Below are positions 53,594 to 62,451 of a DNA stretch of 64,000 bases, in pieces. A program made the translations under genes and the position numbers. The number at the start of each line of letters is the position of its first letter. The stretch's first letter is position 1. This stretch comes from AP-15 sp963712825 (GTDB taxonomy: Bacteria > Pseudomonadota > Alphaproteobacteria > ATCC43930 > CGMCC-115725): NCBI GenBank assembly GCA_963712825.1, contig CAVQJP010000011.1, forward strand, positions 1 through 64,000, given 5' to 3'. Below the pieces are notes generated by a model. The model was not told the DNA's origin. It did no database searches and saw only the letters and a list, made by a program, of their open reading frames with translations.

Positions 53594-54999
53594 TCAGGCT
53601 GGCCGTAGCCGGTGCAGTCTGCGGCAGTTGTAGGCCAGCGCGATCAGCAGCCACTCGGCGGCGATGTTGGCGAGGCCGCGCCGATGGAAGCGGGCAAAGC
53701 CGATCGCGCTCTTGATGATGCCAAAGACCGGCTCGATGGTCTGCTTGCGTTTCTTGTAGCGGGTCTTCCGCCCGCCGCCCGAACTCAAATCCGAGCGGCG
53801 GATCACCGAACCCTGGCGGATCGCGATGAAGGCCAAGCGGGAGAGCGACGTAGGGCCGATGCGGCTGGGTGCGGGCGATCGCCACCAGCGGCTCGATGTT
53901 GCGGGCTTCCAGTTCGGCCACTGCCGAGCGGCTGGCATAGCCGGCATCGGCCAGAACCACCGGCGGCAGGCCGATGGTCTTTTCCATCGCCAGGATGGTC
54001 GCGGCGAAGGTCGGTTGGTCGCTCGGCGCGGTCGCCATGTTGGTGGCCAGGATCAGCTGGCTGCCCTCGGCGCAGACCACCGCCTGGGCGTTGTCGGCCT
54101 GGCGGTATTCATGCGCCTTGGATTTGCGCATCAGCTGCGAGTCGGGGTCGGTCAGGCTTGTCTGCCGCTCCGGCGGCGGCGCCTCGTCGGGCGGTTGCGG
54201 CGGCTGGCCGCGCCGCCCGGTCTTGGCCGCGTCGGCAGCCTGCTTGGCTTCATAGTCGGACCGTTCGCGCTCAGCCTCGGCCTTGGCTTCGGCCTTGGCT
54301 TCGGCCTTGGCTTCGGCTTCCAAACGCGCGCAGGCGGCATCGAGCTGTTCTTTCAGCGCCCGGCGCCGGGCGATCTCGGCCGGCAGCGCCTGCGGATCGT
54401 CGCCTGCGGATCGTCGTCGGTGGCATCGGCTGCCTCGGCCTTGGCAGTCAAGGCGGCGATGTCGGCGGCGAGTTTCTGGCGCAACGCCTGCGCCCGGTCC
54501 CACGGGTCCGGCCTATGGCCGGCCCGAGGACAGGCTCCGCGCACCGAGCGGATCTTCGAGGCGTTGGCGTCAATCTTGGTGCCGCCGATCATACCGTGCC
54601 GAGCCGCAACAGACCGCTCGCGCGCGCCAGCAGCAGCACCTGCAAAAACCCCGCCTCAAACGCCGCCCGGTTGGTGCGGCGGAAGCTGGCGATCGTGTCG
54701 TGGTCGGGATGCGTATTGGCGGCGATAAACCGCGTGCCGACGTCGCGGTAGGTCGCCCGTTCGATCCGCCGCGACGAGAAGATGCCGTTGGCATAGCTGT
54801 AGACCAGCAGCGCCAGCATCAGCCGCGGGTGATATTGCGGCTTGCCGCCGGCCTGTCGGTTGGTGCGAAACTCGCCCAGCCGCACCCGCTCCACCGCCGC
54901 CACGATGAAATGCGCGATGTCGTCCTCGGGCAGCCAATCCTTCAGATCCGGCGGCAACAGAAAGGGTTGCTCGCGGTCAAACGGCACGTCGGTCGTCAT
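53594..54999 (-). pseudogene. IS1182-type transposase, degenerate
   Basis: From the ATG at 54999: the N-terminal DUF772-type region MTTDVPFDREQPFLLPPDLKDWLPEDDI and YSYANGIFSSRRIERATYRDVGTRFIA, then HDTIASFRRTNRAAFE. A frameshift near 54590 leads to IGGTKIDANASKIRSVRG (DDE region). A third segment (about 54400-53800) holds LTDPDSQLMRKSKAHEYRQADNAQAVV and VVLADAGYASRSAVAELEAR, and a fourth (to 53594) YKKRKQTIEPVFGIIKSAIGFARFH. Several frame changes make it non-functional. A 36-base palindromic insert lies near 54497-54532. Confidence 0.85.
54497..54532. repeat. Palindromic insertion inside the IS1182-type transposase
   Basis: The plus strand reads GGTCCCACGGGTCCGGCC, TAT, GGCCGGCCCGAGGACAG, an imperfect 15-16 bp stem. 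Relatives run straight from SIRSVR-type sequence to DRAQALR here, so this stretch seems inserted. Confidence 0.5.
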
Positions 55000-55055
55000 G
55001 CTAGATCCGGTAATGCTCCCTGCCACACTACCCATATCATGATTCGTGCGCCGTC

Positions 55056-55077
55056 AATCCGACAGGCTGCTAGCGCG
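55056..55077 (-). repeat. Right terminal inverted repeat of the IS1182-type unit
   Basis: Inverse of the left terminus at 52302-52323, identical over 22 bases. The HigA-like gene starts 47 bases beyond it. Confidence 0.9.
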
Positions 55078-55123
55078 TCGTCGGCTTTCAGCACATCCGA
55101 AAGCCGCAAAGAAGGAAAGTGAG

Positions 55124-55537
55124 ATGGGCCGCACGCTGAACCAGGTCATCGCCGACCTCCCCCACGAGCGGCAGGAGAGAATCGAGGCGAGATATCAGGA
55201 TCTGCGCGACGAGGCGGATGGTCTTCGTGAACTCCGTCAGATCGCCGGCAAGGCGCAAGCCGAGATGGCGAGCGCGCTGAACATTAAACAACCCTCTGTT
55301 TCGAAGATTGAAAAACAAACAGATATGTACCTCTCAACCCTTCGCGGGTACGTTGAAGCTATGGGAGGCCAATTGGAATTGGTGGTGACGCTTCCGACCC
55401 GCGGCCCGCTGAGGTTGCGGAATCTTGGCGACATGGCGACTGAACGTCCTGCCGGAACCCAACCCGGTCGCCGTCCTCGAACCCGTAAGCCCAAAGGCGC
55501 CGATTCGCCGCCGGGTCTGACGAAGGCAGGCTATTGA
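55124..55537 (+). CDS. XRE-family (HigA-like) antitoxin, orphan
   Basis: 137 residues from the ATG at 55124 with GAAGGAAAGTGAG upstream. A helix-turn-helix spans about 35-85: LRELRQIAGKAQAEMASALNIKQPSVSKIEKQTDMYLSTLRGYVEAMGGQLEL. This is the antitoxin type usually preceded by a RelE/HigB-like toxin gene. Here the IS terminus lies only 47 bases upstream, so the toxin has been lost or displaced. The C-terminal tail is basic (GRRPRTRKPKG) and atypical. Confidence 0.82.
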   Translation: MGRTLNQVIADLPHERQERIEARYQDLRDEADGLRELRQIAGKAQAEMASALNIKQPSVSKIEKQTDMYLSTLRGYVEAMGGQLELVVTLPTRGPLRLRNLGDMATERPAGTQPGRRPRTRKPKGADSPPGLTKAGY

Positions 55538-55634
55538 CTTTTCGCTTGCGTTTCAAAGTTTCGCTGTCCGGTGACCTGTTCAGCGTATCGTCGATCAGCG
55601 GCCTCGATAAAAACGTGGATAAACGGGGGAATAG

Positions 55635-56799
55635 GTGTTCGTACAGGCTCGGGGGAGCGAGGGGGTGGCGCTCGGTATCGGCAAGCTAGTCGATCGTGCG
55701 GGAGGACTGTGTACCATCGAATATTTCGATGCACCCACGTCCGAACCTGTCATCCGCCGATTTGAAACCAACCAAATTGAGGCGGTGTCGCTCCCTGAGC
55801 AAACTCGCGTCTACCACTACAATGAGATGTCAGGTGTTTGGGAGATTGGCCGGATCCTTGACGATCAGGGCAACAGCCAACTCGTACAATTTCTCAACCG
55901 GGTAACCAAACATCTGAAGGCGAGCGACGTCTTCGTGCGTTGGGCGAGGCAGATTATCGACCCGACCCCGTTTCTGGCTAATAAAATCAACGAAAGTCCG
56001 CGCTTCTCCGATGGGAGAAGTGCCGTCATTAGATCCAAATGAACCAGCGGGCTGCATCGATCGGCATGTCCGCGCTGCTAACCTCCGCCATCGAGCTAGA
56101 AGCGCATCAAATCGAAGTCGTCCGCCGTATCCTACAGGATCCCGTCCAACGATATCTGCTCGCTGATGAAGTAGGGCTCGGCAAGACGATCGAAGCGGGT
56201 ATCCTTATTCGGCAGTGCGTACTTGATGCCATCGATGACTTCACGATCCTGGTGCTCGTTCCCGAGCCTCTGATCGCGCAGTGGCGATCCGAACTTTCGA
56301 GCAAATTCTTCCTTGAGCACTACCTCGACAAAAGCATCCACGTCCTCGCGCTTGGTGACAATGACCGAGTTAGACCGTTGCTCGGTAAGGCGACAATGCT
56401 GGTCATCGACGAGGCCCACCATCTGACTGAAGCGCGGTCAACCGGGTTCTCAAGACATCTATGGTGAGATCGCCGCCGCCACGCCGGGGATAGAGCGGAT
56501 CCTGCTCCTATCCGCTACGCCTGCGCTCTACAATGAGCGCGGCTTCCTAGAAATGCTCCACCTTCTCGATCCCAAGACCTATCCGCTTGATGGCGAGGCG
56601 GCCTTCCATCTGAAAATCGAAGCACGTCAGGCGGTCGCCGAAATCGTAGCGGAGCTCACGCCTCAGAACGTTCTCTACCTGGATTACACAATCGACCAAC
56701 TCGCCGAACTTTTCTCCGACGACGCACTGCTTCAGGAACATGCATCGGCGCTGAGGGCCGTGGTCGATACCATGCCTGGCGAGGATGACCCGGCTCTCG
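55635..56799 (+). pseudogene. SNF2-family helicase resembling DpdE, frameshifted and truncated
   Basis: Three pieces in different frames. Piece one (55635-56042): GKLVDRAGGLCTIEYFDAPT, VYHYNEMSGVWEIGRILDDQG, then FVRWARQIIDPTPFLANKI. Piece two (56039-56467): IELEAHQIEVVRRILQDPVQRYLLADEVGLGKTIEAGILIRQC, holding the Walker A GLGKT, and LVIDEAHHL, the DEAH box. Piece three (about 56469-56799): RILLLSATPALYNERGFLEMLHLLDPKTYPLDGEAAF. This matches the DpdE-like SNF2 helicase of 7-deazaguanine-DNA systems as I recall it. The motor's C-terminal half is absent. Codon use is less GC-rich than the flanks. Confidence 0.72.
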
Positions 56800-57379
56800 C
56801 ACGGCGAAACGTGTCTCCGATGCGCTCGGAACCGCGACCGAGCTACGCGCGATGAGAATTACGCCGGGCATCGGCTCAGTCCGTGGCTCGGCCACCTGAT
56901 GGTCTCTCGCCAGGAAACAGCGCGCCCCGCTGCTCACGCCCGGCGAGGTCATGCAGCTCCCGCCAGCAGATGAACTGATCCTGGTCTCCGGGTGCGACCC
57001 GATCCGCGCCAAGAAAGTGCGCTATTTCGAGGATCCGGAGATGAAGGGCCGCATCCTGCCGCCGCCCGCTCTGACTTCGCCCATTCGGCTGCCAGGCGCA
57101 GGGACCGCGGCTCCACCGTGTCACGCGGATTGGGATGACGCCGTGATCGTGCCATCCGCGGCGACCGTTGAGGACCCCGCGAATGCCGGCATCCGGCGCG
57201 AGCCGGAACTACCGGAGCACGAAGAAATAGTCGCGGAGCCGCGTAAGCCCGTCCAGGAATTCGAGCCGCTGGAAGACGAGCCGGACGACGAGGTGCAGCG
57301 CCAGCGCATCATGCAGCGCAACTTCGGCGCCGCCACGCGTCAAACCCCGCTCGACCGCGCCGACGATCTCGGGATGTGA
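56800..57379 (+). pseudogene. C-terminal fragment of conjugative coupling protein TraG
   Basis: About 190 codons in three frames: AKRVSDALGTATELRAM, then NYAGHRLSPWLGHLMVSRQETARP after a one-base loss near 56854, then LLTPGEVMQLPPADELILVSGCDPIRAKKVRYFEDPEMKGRILPPPA after a one-base gain near 56932. The segment is characteristic of the C-terminus of rhizobial/IncP TraG (VirD4-type ATPase for conjugation). The rest of TraG is gone; the fragment directly abuts the helicase fragment. It continues as a Pro/Glu-rich acidic tail to the stop at 57379. Confidence 0.8.
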
Positions 57380-57385
57380 GGGAGC

Positions 57386-57810
57386 GTGCGGACAAAGCAC
57401 ACCTTCCGTCTGCCGCCGGAGCTCGCCGCCAAGCTCGCTGACTACGCCAATCGTAAGGGTGTGCCGCAAGCGCTCGTCGTCGAAGCGGCGCTCGCCTCGC
57501 ATCTGTCGCCCGACAGCGCCGATCGCCTGGAGGCCGCTCTTGCACGCCGGCTTGATCGCATCACGCGGCACCTGGAGCGGATCGAACGGCACGTCGGCAT
57601 CTCCACGAGGCGCTGGCAGTGTTCGTGCGCTTTTGGCTGACCAGCACACCCGCTTTGCCCGACACGGCCCTCGCGGCGGCACAAACCAAAGGCCGTGAGC
57701 GCTACGATGGGTCTGTCGAAGCTCTTGGACGGCGACTGGCGCGCGGCCGCAAACTTGCTGACGAAGTCAGTCGCGACGTTGAAGGGATCGAGCCGGAAAG
57801 CCATCGGTAG
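57386..57810 (+). pseudogene. CopG-type ribbon-helix-helix conjugation-region protein, frameshifted
   Basis: From the GTG at 57386: RTKHTFRLPPELAAKLADYANRKGVPQALVVEAALASHLSPD, a ribbon-helix-helix start, then RLDRITRHLERIERHVGIST. A one-base loss near 57607 moves the remainder to another frame: EALAVFVRFWLTSTPALPDTALAAAQTKGRERYDG, ending DEVSRDVEGIEPESHR. This small protein lies between traG and trbB in rhizobial conjugation clusters, which explains its place here directly after the TraG tail. Confidence 0.75.
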
Positions 57811-57831
57811 TCAAGTCGCGATCTTCTTTCT

Positions 57832-58179
57832 CGAGCAAACCGTGATCTCGCACGAAGTGCCGTTCACCTGTTGCTTCCACTTCGAGCCGGTTGTGCTCAA
57901 TTACCGACTCGATCGGTAGCCAGTTAGGCTCACTCGGCAAGCGCCGCTCGAATCTTTGGGTATCGCGCGATGTGCTCGCGGCTCAGCTCGCCATAGTCGA
58001 TCTCGCCCGCGACCGAACTCCGCACGACGCCGCTGTAGGTCTGCTACGGATCTCTCTTGCTGTTGACGGAGCTGCGTGAGTACCCGTGCGCGCTCGCCTG
58101 CTTCCGCTACCCCGCTGATCTCATCCAGCATCGCCGGTATAAGCACAATGTCATTCGGGAGTTCGAAACCGTCTGGCAT
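57832..58179 (-). pseudogene. Doc/Fic-type toxin-antitoxin remnant
   Basis: Minus strand. The toxin piece starts with TTG at 57940: PSEPNWLPIESVIEHNRLEVEATGERHFVRDHGLLE, typical of a death-on-curing (Doc/Fic) N-terminus, and breaks off near 57832. Upstream, a frame ending at 57930 reads YSGVVRSSVAGEIDYGELSREHIARYPKIRAALAE, which fits an antitoxin C-terminus and overlaps the toxin start. An ATG at 58179 opens another frame (PDGFELPNDIVLIPAMLDEIS). Stops and frame changes make it non-functional. Identification rests on short segments. Confidence 0.5.
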
Positions 58180-58266
58180 GTCGGGGCAACCCGCTGATTG
58201 CGAGCTACAGATAACCTCGAATGTCTAAAATGTGGGCCGGTGACCGTCTCGCCGCAAGGTCGAGTC

Positions 58267-59646
58267 CTACTCCGCCGCCAGCTTGGTCGGGCGGACGGTT
58301 TTTTCGCGCATTGTGACGAATTCTTCGGCCGCGCTCGGGTGGATGCCGACGGTCTGGTCGAACTGGCGCTTGGTGGCGCCGCATTTGACCGCGATCGCCA
58401 GGCCCTGCACGATCTCGGGCGCGTCGGGGCCGAGCATGTGGCAGCCGACCACCCGGTCGCTCGCGGCGTCGACGACGATCTTCATCAGGGTGCGCTCGTC
58501 GCGCCCAGACAATGTGTTCTTCATCGGCCGGAAACGCGCGCTATAGACGTCGATCTCGCCGTAGTGGCGGCGCGCCTCTTCCTCGGTCAGCCCGACCGTG
58601 CCGATCGGAGGATTGCTGAACACCGCGGTCGGCACGTCGGCATGGTCCATCCTGATCGGATTGTTGTTGTAGAGGGTTTCGGCGATGGCGCGGCTCTCGG
58701 CGATCGCCACCGGCGTCAGGTTCAGCCGGTCGGTCACGTCGCCGACGGCATAGATGTTGGGCACCGTCGAGCGCTGCCACTCGTCGACGACGACCGCGCC
58801 CTCATGGTTCAGCTCGACGCCGATTTGAGCAAGCCCAAGACCGCGTGTGTTCGGCTTGCGGCCGGTGCAATACATGACGAGGTCGGCCGAGAGCTCCTGG
58901 CCGTGCGTCGTGAACACCGAATAGCCCTCGCGCGCCGCTTTTTCGATGCGCGCGACCTGGGTGCGGGTGTGGATTTCGATGCCGCGGTTGCGCATCTCCT
59001 GCGCCAAGGCCACGCGCAAATCGTCGTCAAAGCCGTAGAGCAGGTCCTCGCGCCGGATGATTTCGACGATTTCCGATCCGAAGCCCCTGAAGATCCCGGC
59101 GAACTCGACCGCGATATAGCCGCCGCCGACGATGATGATGCGCCGCGGCAGGCTGGGCAGGTCGAGCGCCTCGTTCGACGAGATCACATGCTCGATGCCG
59201 GGAATGTCGGGCACCGTCGGATGGCCGCCCGTCGCGATCATGATCTTGTCGGCGGTGTAGCTGCGGCCGTCGATTTCGACCGTGTGCGGGTCGGTCACGA
59301 CGCCGCGCCCTTCGATCAATTCGACGCGGCCGTTTTTCAGCATCGTCCGGTAGATCTGCTCGAGCCGGTCGAGCTCCTGGTTTTTGGCGGCGATCAGGCT
59401 CGGCCAGTCAAAGCTCGGCTGAGGCACGGTCCAGCCAAAGCCGGCTGCGTCGGCAAAGGCGTCGGAAAACTGCGCGCCGTAGACCAACAGCTTTTTCGGC
59501 ACGCAGCCGCGCATCACGCAAGTGCCGCCGACCCGGCTGTCCTCGCAGATCGCAACCCGTGCGCCATAGCCGCCGGCGCGGCGCGAGCCGGCCACACCGC
59601 CCGAGCCGGCGCCGATCGTGAACAGGTCGAAATCGTAGCGCGGCAT
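58267..59646 (-). CDS. gor: Glutathione-disulfide reductase
   Basis: 459 residues. FAD motif FTIGAGSGGVAGSRRAG (residues 8-24), the redox-active disulfide GGTCVMRGCVPKKLLVYG near 40-57, NADPH motif IIIVGGGYIAVEFAGIFRGFG near 168-188, then YCTGRKPNTRGLG and YAVGDVTDRLNLTPVAI. The C-terminal dimer-interface motif VGIHPSAAEEFVTMR carries the His-Pro and Glu of the active-site base. It reduces GSSG with NADPH in the cytoplasm. The sequence follows the alphaproteobacterial gor pattern. Confidence 0.93.
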   Translation of the reverse strand: MPRYDFDLFTIGAGSGGVAGSRRAGGYGARVAICEDSRVGGTCVMRGCVPKKLLVYGAQFSDAFADAAGFGWTVPQPSFDWPSLIAAKNQELDRLEQIYRTMLKNGRVELIEGRGVVTDPHTVEIDGRSYTADKIMIATGGHPTVPDIPGIEHVISSNEALDLPSLPRRIIIVGGGYIAVEFAGIFRGFGSEIVEIIRREDLLYGFDDDLRVALAQEMRNRGIEIHTRTQVARIEKAAREGYSVFTTHGQELSADLVMYCTGRKPNTRGLGLAQIGVELNHEGAVVVDEWQRSTVPNIYAVGDVTDRLNLTPVAIAESRAIAETLYNNNPIRMDHADVPTAVFSNPPIGTVGLTEEEARRHYGEIDVYSARFRPMKNTLSGRDERTLMKIVVDAASDRVVGCHMLGPDAPEIVQGLAIAVKCGATKRQFDQTVGIHPSAAEEFVTMREKTVRPTKLAAE

Positions 59647-59764
59647 TGCATCGGCTCCTTCAGCTTCAGGTTAGATCACTGGTTGTCACAACTCGCCCGC
59701 TGCTGCAACAGTGCGGATTTGAGATATTGTTGTTCGCTGGCAGCGGGGCGAGGAGGGCAGGGGC

Positions 59765-60385
59765 ATGTCTTCGGCGAACGACCGTATCTCTGTCGACCAT
59801 CACGACTGGCATTCGGCCGATTATGTCGGCAAATGGATCGCGCGCGATCTGAGCCGCGACGAGGAGCGCCGCCTGCGCTTGCGGGAGATGCTTGCTGCGG
59901 CACCCTTTCCCGCGGACGCCGAGATCGCGGTCATCGATGTCGGCGGCGGCTATGGTATAGTGACGGATGAGGTATTGCGGTTCTTTCCGCGTGCCGTCGT
60001 GACGCTGCAGGACTATTCGCAGCCGATGCTCGAAGAGGCGCGGCAGCGGGTCGGTGCGCATGGTGGGCGGGTCAACTACGCGCTCGGCGACCTGCGCGAT
60101 CCGAAATGGACGGACACGGCCGGCGGGCCGTTCAACCTCGCAGTTTCGGCAATTGCGATCCACAATCTGCGCGATTTGGGGCAGATCGCCGCCTGCTATC
60201 GCGCCGTCGCCCACGTGCTGAAGCCAGCCGGTGTATTTCTCGATTACGATTTGTTTGGTCTGATCGGCGGCATCGACGCGCAGATGCAGACGATCCGCGA
60301 GGCCGGGTTTGCCGCGGTCGATTGCCTGTGGCAGGACGGGCGGCTGGCGATAATCCGCGGACAGCATCCCAGTCGCAGCGGCTGA
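59765..60385 (+). CDS. Class I SAM-dependent methyltransferase
   Basis: 206 residues. The SAM-binding loop VIDVGGGYGIVTDEVLRFFPRA lies near residue 58-79; motif II is TLQDYSQPMLEEARQRVG near 84, and NLAVSAIAIHNLRDLGQIAACYRAVAHVLKPAGVFLDYDLF near 125-165 covers later motifs. The target substrate is unknown. It is divergent from gor with about 120 bases between and shares direction with the DyP and encapsulin genes, but 137 bases separate it from the DyP gene. Confidence 0.87.
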   Translation: MSSANDRISVDHHDWHSADYVGKWIARDLSRDEERRLRLREMLAAAPFPADAEIAVIDVGGGYGIVTDEVLRFFPRAVVTLQDYSQPMLEEARQRVGAHGGRVNYALGDLRDPKWTDTAGGPFNLAVSAIAIHNLRDLGQIAACYRAVAHVLKPAGVFLDYDLFGLIGGIDAQMQTIREAGFAAVDCLWQDGRLAIIRGQHPSRSG

Positions 60386-60522
60386 AACGGCTCGCGCATA
60401 CCGCGACCGCGCATCGCGTGCTTGCGCGCGCTTTTCGTCTATCGCATGGTCGGCAGCTGAACGGTGCTGGTCTCGCCGGCAGAGACGCCGCCTCGCGGGG
60501 GTCACCCGACGGAGACGATCGC

Positions 60523-61575
60523 ATGATGAGCACGCCTGGGCGGGCGGGGCAGGCGCGCGCGCTGTCGCAACTGGTGGCCGCGCCGCTGAGCCCGGCCGCA
60601 ATCTTTCTGGTCGTCACGGTCAACCCGGGGCCGGAGGCGGAAACCGCGGTGCGGTCGCTCTGCGCCGACATGGCCAATCTCTTGCGCGCGGTCGGGTTTC
60701 GGGATCTCGAAGGGCGATTGTCCTGCATCGTCTCGTTCGGGTCGCAGGCCTGGGACCGGCTGTTCGGAGCGCCGCGCCCGGCCGAACTGCACCCGTTCCG
60801 CGAATTCCGCGCCGGCGCGCGGCTGGCGATCGCGACACCCGGCGACGTCATATTCCACATCCGGGCACGCCGGATGGATTTGTGCTTTGAGCTGGCGAGC
60901 CAGATCATGCACCAGATCGGCGACGCGGTGGCGGTCGCCGACGAGGTTCACGGCTTTGGGTTTTTCGACCAGCGCGATTTGTTGGGTTTTGTCGACGGCA
61001 CCGAAAACCCGGAGGGTCAGGCGGCGCTCGACGCCACTCTGGTCGGCGACGAGGACCCCGACTTTGCCGGCGGCAGCTATGTGATCGTGCAGAAATACCT
61101 GCACGACCTCGACGCCTGGAACGCACTGCCGACCGAGGCGCAGGAACGCATCATCGGCCGCACCAAGCCGACCAACATCGAGCTCGACGCCGCGGCGAAG
61201 CCGAGCTTTGCGCACAACGAATTGACCAAGATCGTCGACGAGAACGGTGTGGAGCAAAAGATCGTTCGCGACAACATGCCATTCGGCGAGTTCGGGAAAG
61301 GCGAATTCGGGACCTATTTCATCGGTTACGCGCGCTCGGCGCGCACGATCGAGCAGATGCTCGAAAACATGTTTATCGGCAAGCCGCCCGGGAATTACGA
61401 CCGTATTCTCGATTTCAGCCGCGCCGTGACCGGCAATTTGTTTTTTGTGCCGACCGCCGATTTTCTCGAAAGCGTGCCCGTCGACGAGCCGGCGTCGCCA
61501 CCCGCGCCACACAAGCCACAACCCGATGCGCCGGAGGCCGAGGGTTCGCTCGGCATCGGCTCCCTGAAGTCTTGA
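60523..61575 (+). CDS. DyP-type peroxidase, encapsulin cargo
   Basis: 350 residues from the ATG at 60523 (second ATG at 60526; GGAGACGATC site). B-type dye-decolorizing peroxidase: GFFDQRDLLGFVDGTENPEG near residue 145-165 with the distal Asp of the GxxDG motif, the heme-ligand His in KPSFAHNELTK near 228, and GTYFIGYARSARTIEQMLENMF near 265 with the distal Arg. After an Ala/Pro-rich linker the last residues EGSLGIGSLKS match the encapsulin cargo-loading peptide. It uses H2O2 to oxidise dyes or other substrates, inside the shell encoded next door. Confidence 0.9.
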   Translation: MMSTPGRAGQARALSQLVAAPLSPAAIFLVVTVNPGPEAETAVRSLCADMANLLRAVGFRDLEGRLSCIVSFGSQAWDRLFGAPRPAELHPFREFRAGARLAIATPGDVIFHIRARRMDLCFELASQIMHQIGDAVAVADEVHGFGFFDQRDLLGFVDGTENPEGQAALDATLVGDEDPDFAGGSYVIVQKYLHDLDAWNALPTEAQERIIGRTKPTNIELDAAAKPSFAHNELTKIVDENGVEQKIVRDNMPFGEFGKGEFGTYFIGYARSARTIEQMLENMFIGKPPGNYDRILDFSRAVTGNLFFVPTADFLESVPVDEPASPPAPHKPQPDAPEAEGSLGIGSLKS

Positions 61576-61590
61576 AGAGAGGCCGCTTTG

Positions 61591-62400
61591 ATGAACAATC
61601 TGCATCGCGAATTGGCGCCGATTTCGGACGCCGCCTGGGCGCAGATCGAGGAAGAAGCCTCGCGCACGTTAAAGCGCTATCTGGCGGCGCGGCGCGTCGT
61701 CGATGTCGAGGGTCCCGCCGGCACCATGCTGTCTGCGGTCGGCACCGGCCATCTGCGGGACATCGCGGCCCCCGGCGACGGCATCATCGCCCGCCAGCGC
61801 GAGGTCAAGCCGTTGGTTGAATTACGCGTGCCGTTCGAGCTCGACCGCCAGATGATCGACGATGTCGAGCGCGGCGCCAACGATTCCGACTGGCAACCGG
61901 CCAAGGACGCCGCCAAAAAAATCGCCTTTGCCGAGGACGGCGCGATCTTTGAAGGCTATCAGGCCGGCGGCATCCAGGGCATCCGCCAGGGCGCCAGCAA
62001 TCCGGCGGTCGCCCTCCCGGCCGATGTCGCCAATTATCCCGACGTGATCGCGCATGCGCTGAGCGAATTGCGGCTCGTTGGCGTCAACGGCCCCTATTCG
62101 GTGGTGCTGGGCGCGGAACCCTATACCGCCGTCGCCGAGGCGCGGGACCACGGCTATCCGGTGCTGCAGCACATCCACCGGCTGGTCGAGACCGAGATCA
62201 TCTGGGCCCCGGCGATTTCGGGCGGCTTTGTGCTGACCACCCGCGGCGGCGATTTCGACCTGCATCTCGGCCAGGATTTTTCGATCGGCTATCTCTCCCA
62301 TACCGACAGCATCGTTCGGCTCTATCTGCAGGAAACATTCACCTTTCTGCTGCTGACGACCGAAGCCGCCGTGGCATTGAGGCCGCCGCCGGCCGCGTAG
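61591..62400 (+). CDS. Family 1 encapsulin shell protein
   Basis: 269 residues from the ATG at 61591; a TTG one codon earlier is unlikely. The HK97-fold family 1 pattern is LHRELAPISDAAWAQIEEEA near the start, LKRYLAARRVVDVEGPAG near 28, LRVPFELDRQMIDDVERGANDSDW near 70-95, FEGYQAGGIQGIRQGASN near 115 and a C-terminal GYLSHTDSIVRLYLQETFTFLLLTTEAAVAL. Length is as expected. Sixty subunits form a T=1 nanocompartment of about 24 nm. It follows the DyP gene by 15 bases, so both are in one operon. Confidence 0.93.
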   Translation: MNNLHRELAPISDAAWAQIEEEASRTLKRYLAARRVVDVEGPAGTMLSAVGTGHLRDIAAPGDGIIARQREVKPLVELRVPFELDRQMIDDVERGANDSDWQPAKDAAKKIAFAEDGAIFEGYQAGGIQGIRQGASNPAVALPADVANYPDVIAHALSELRLVGVNGPYSVVLGAEPYTAVAEARDHGYPVLQHIHRLVETEIIWAPAISGGFVLTTRGGDFDLHLGQDFSIGYLSHTDSIVRLYLQETFTFLLLTTEAAVALRPPPAA

Positions 62401-62451
62401 GACATACCTCGGTCAAGTCGCACCGCCCCGCGATCTTCGTCGCTGCGCAGC

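Larger units (their letters stand above)
52302..55077. mobile_element. Nested insertion sequence: IS1182-type unit with an IS110-type copy inside
   Basis: The 2.78-kb segment is bounded by a perfect 22-bp inverted repeat with core AGCAGCCTGTCGGATT. The right two thirds hold an IS1182-type transposase pseudogene on the minus strand. Between its 3' end and the left terminus lies a plus-strand IS110-type pseudogene. The simplest reading is that the IS110 element entered the 3' non-coding end of the IS1182 element. Both transposases are frameshifted. Confidence 0.8.
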
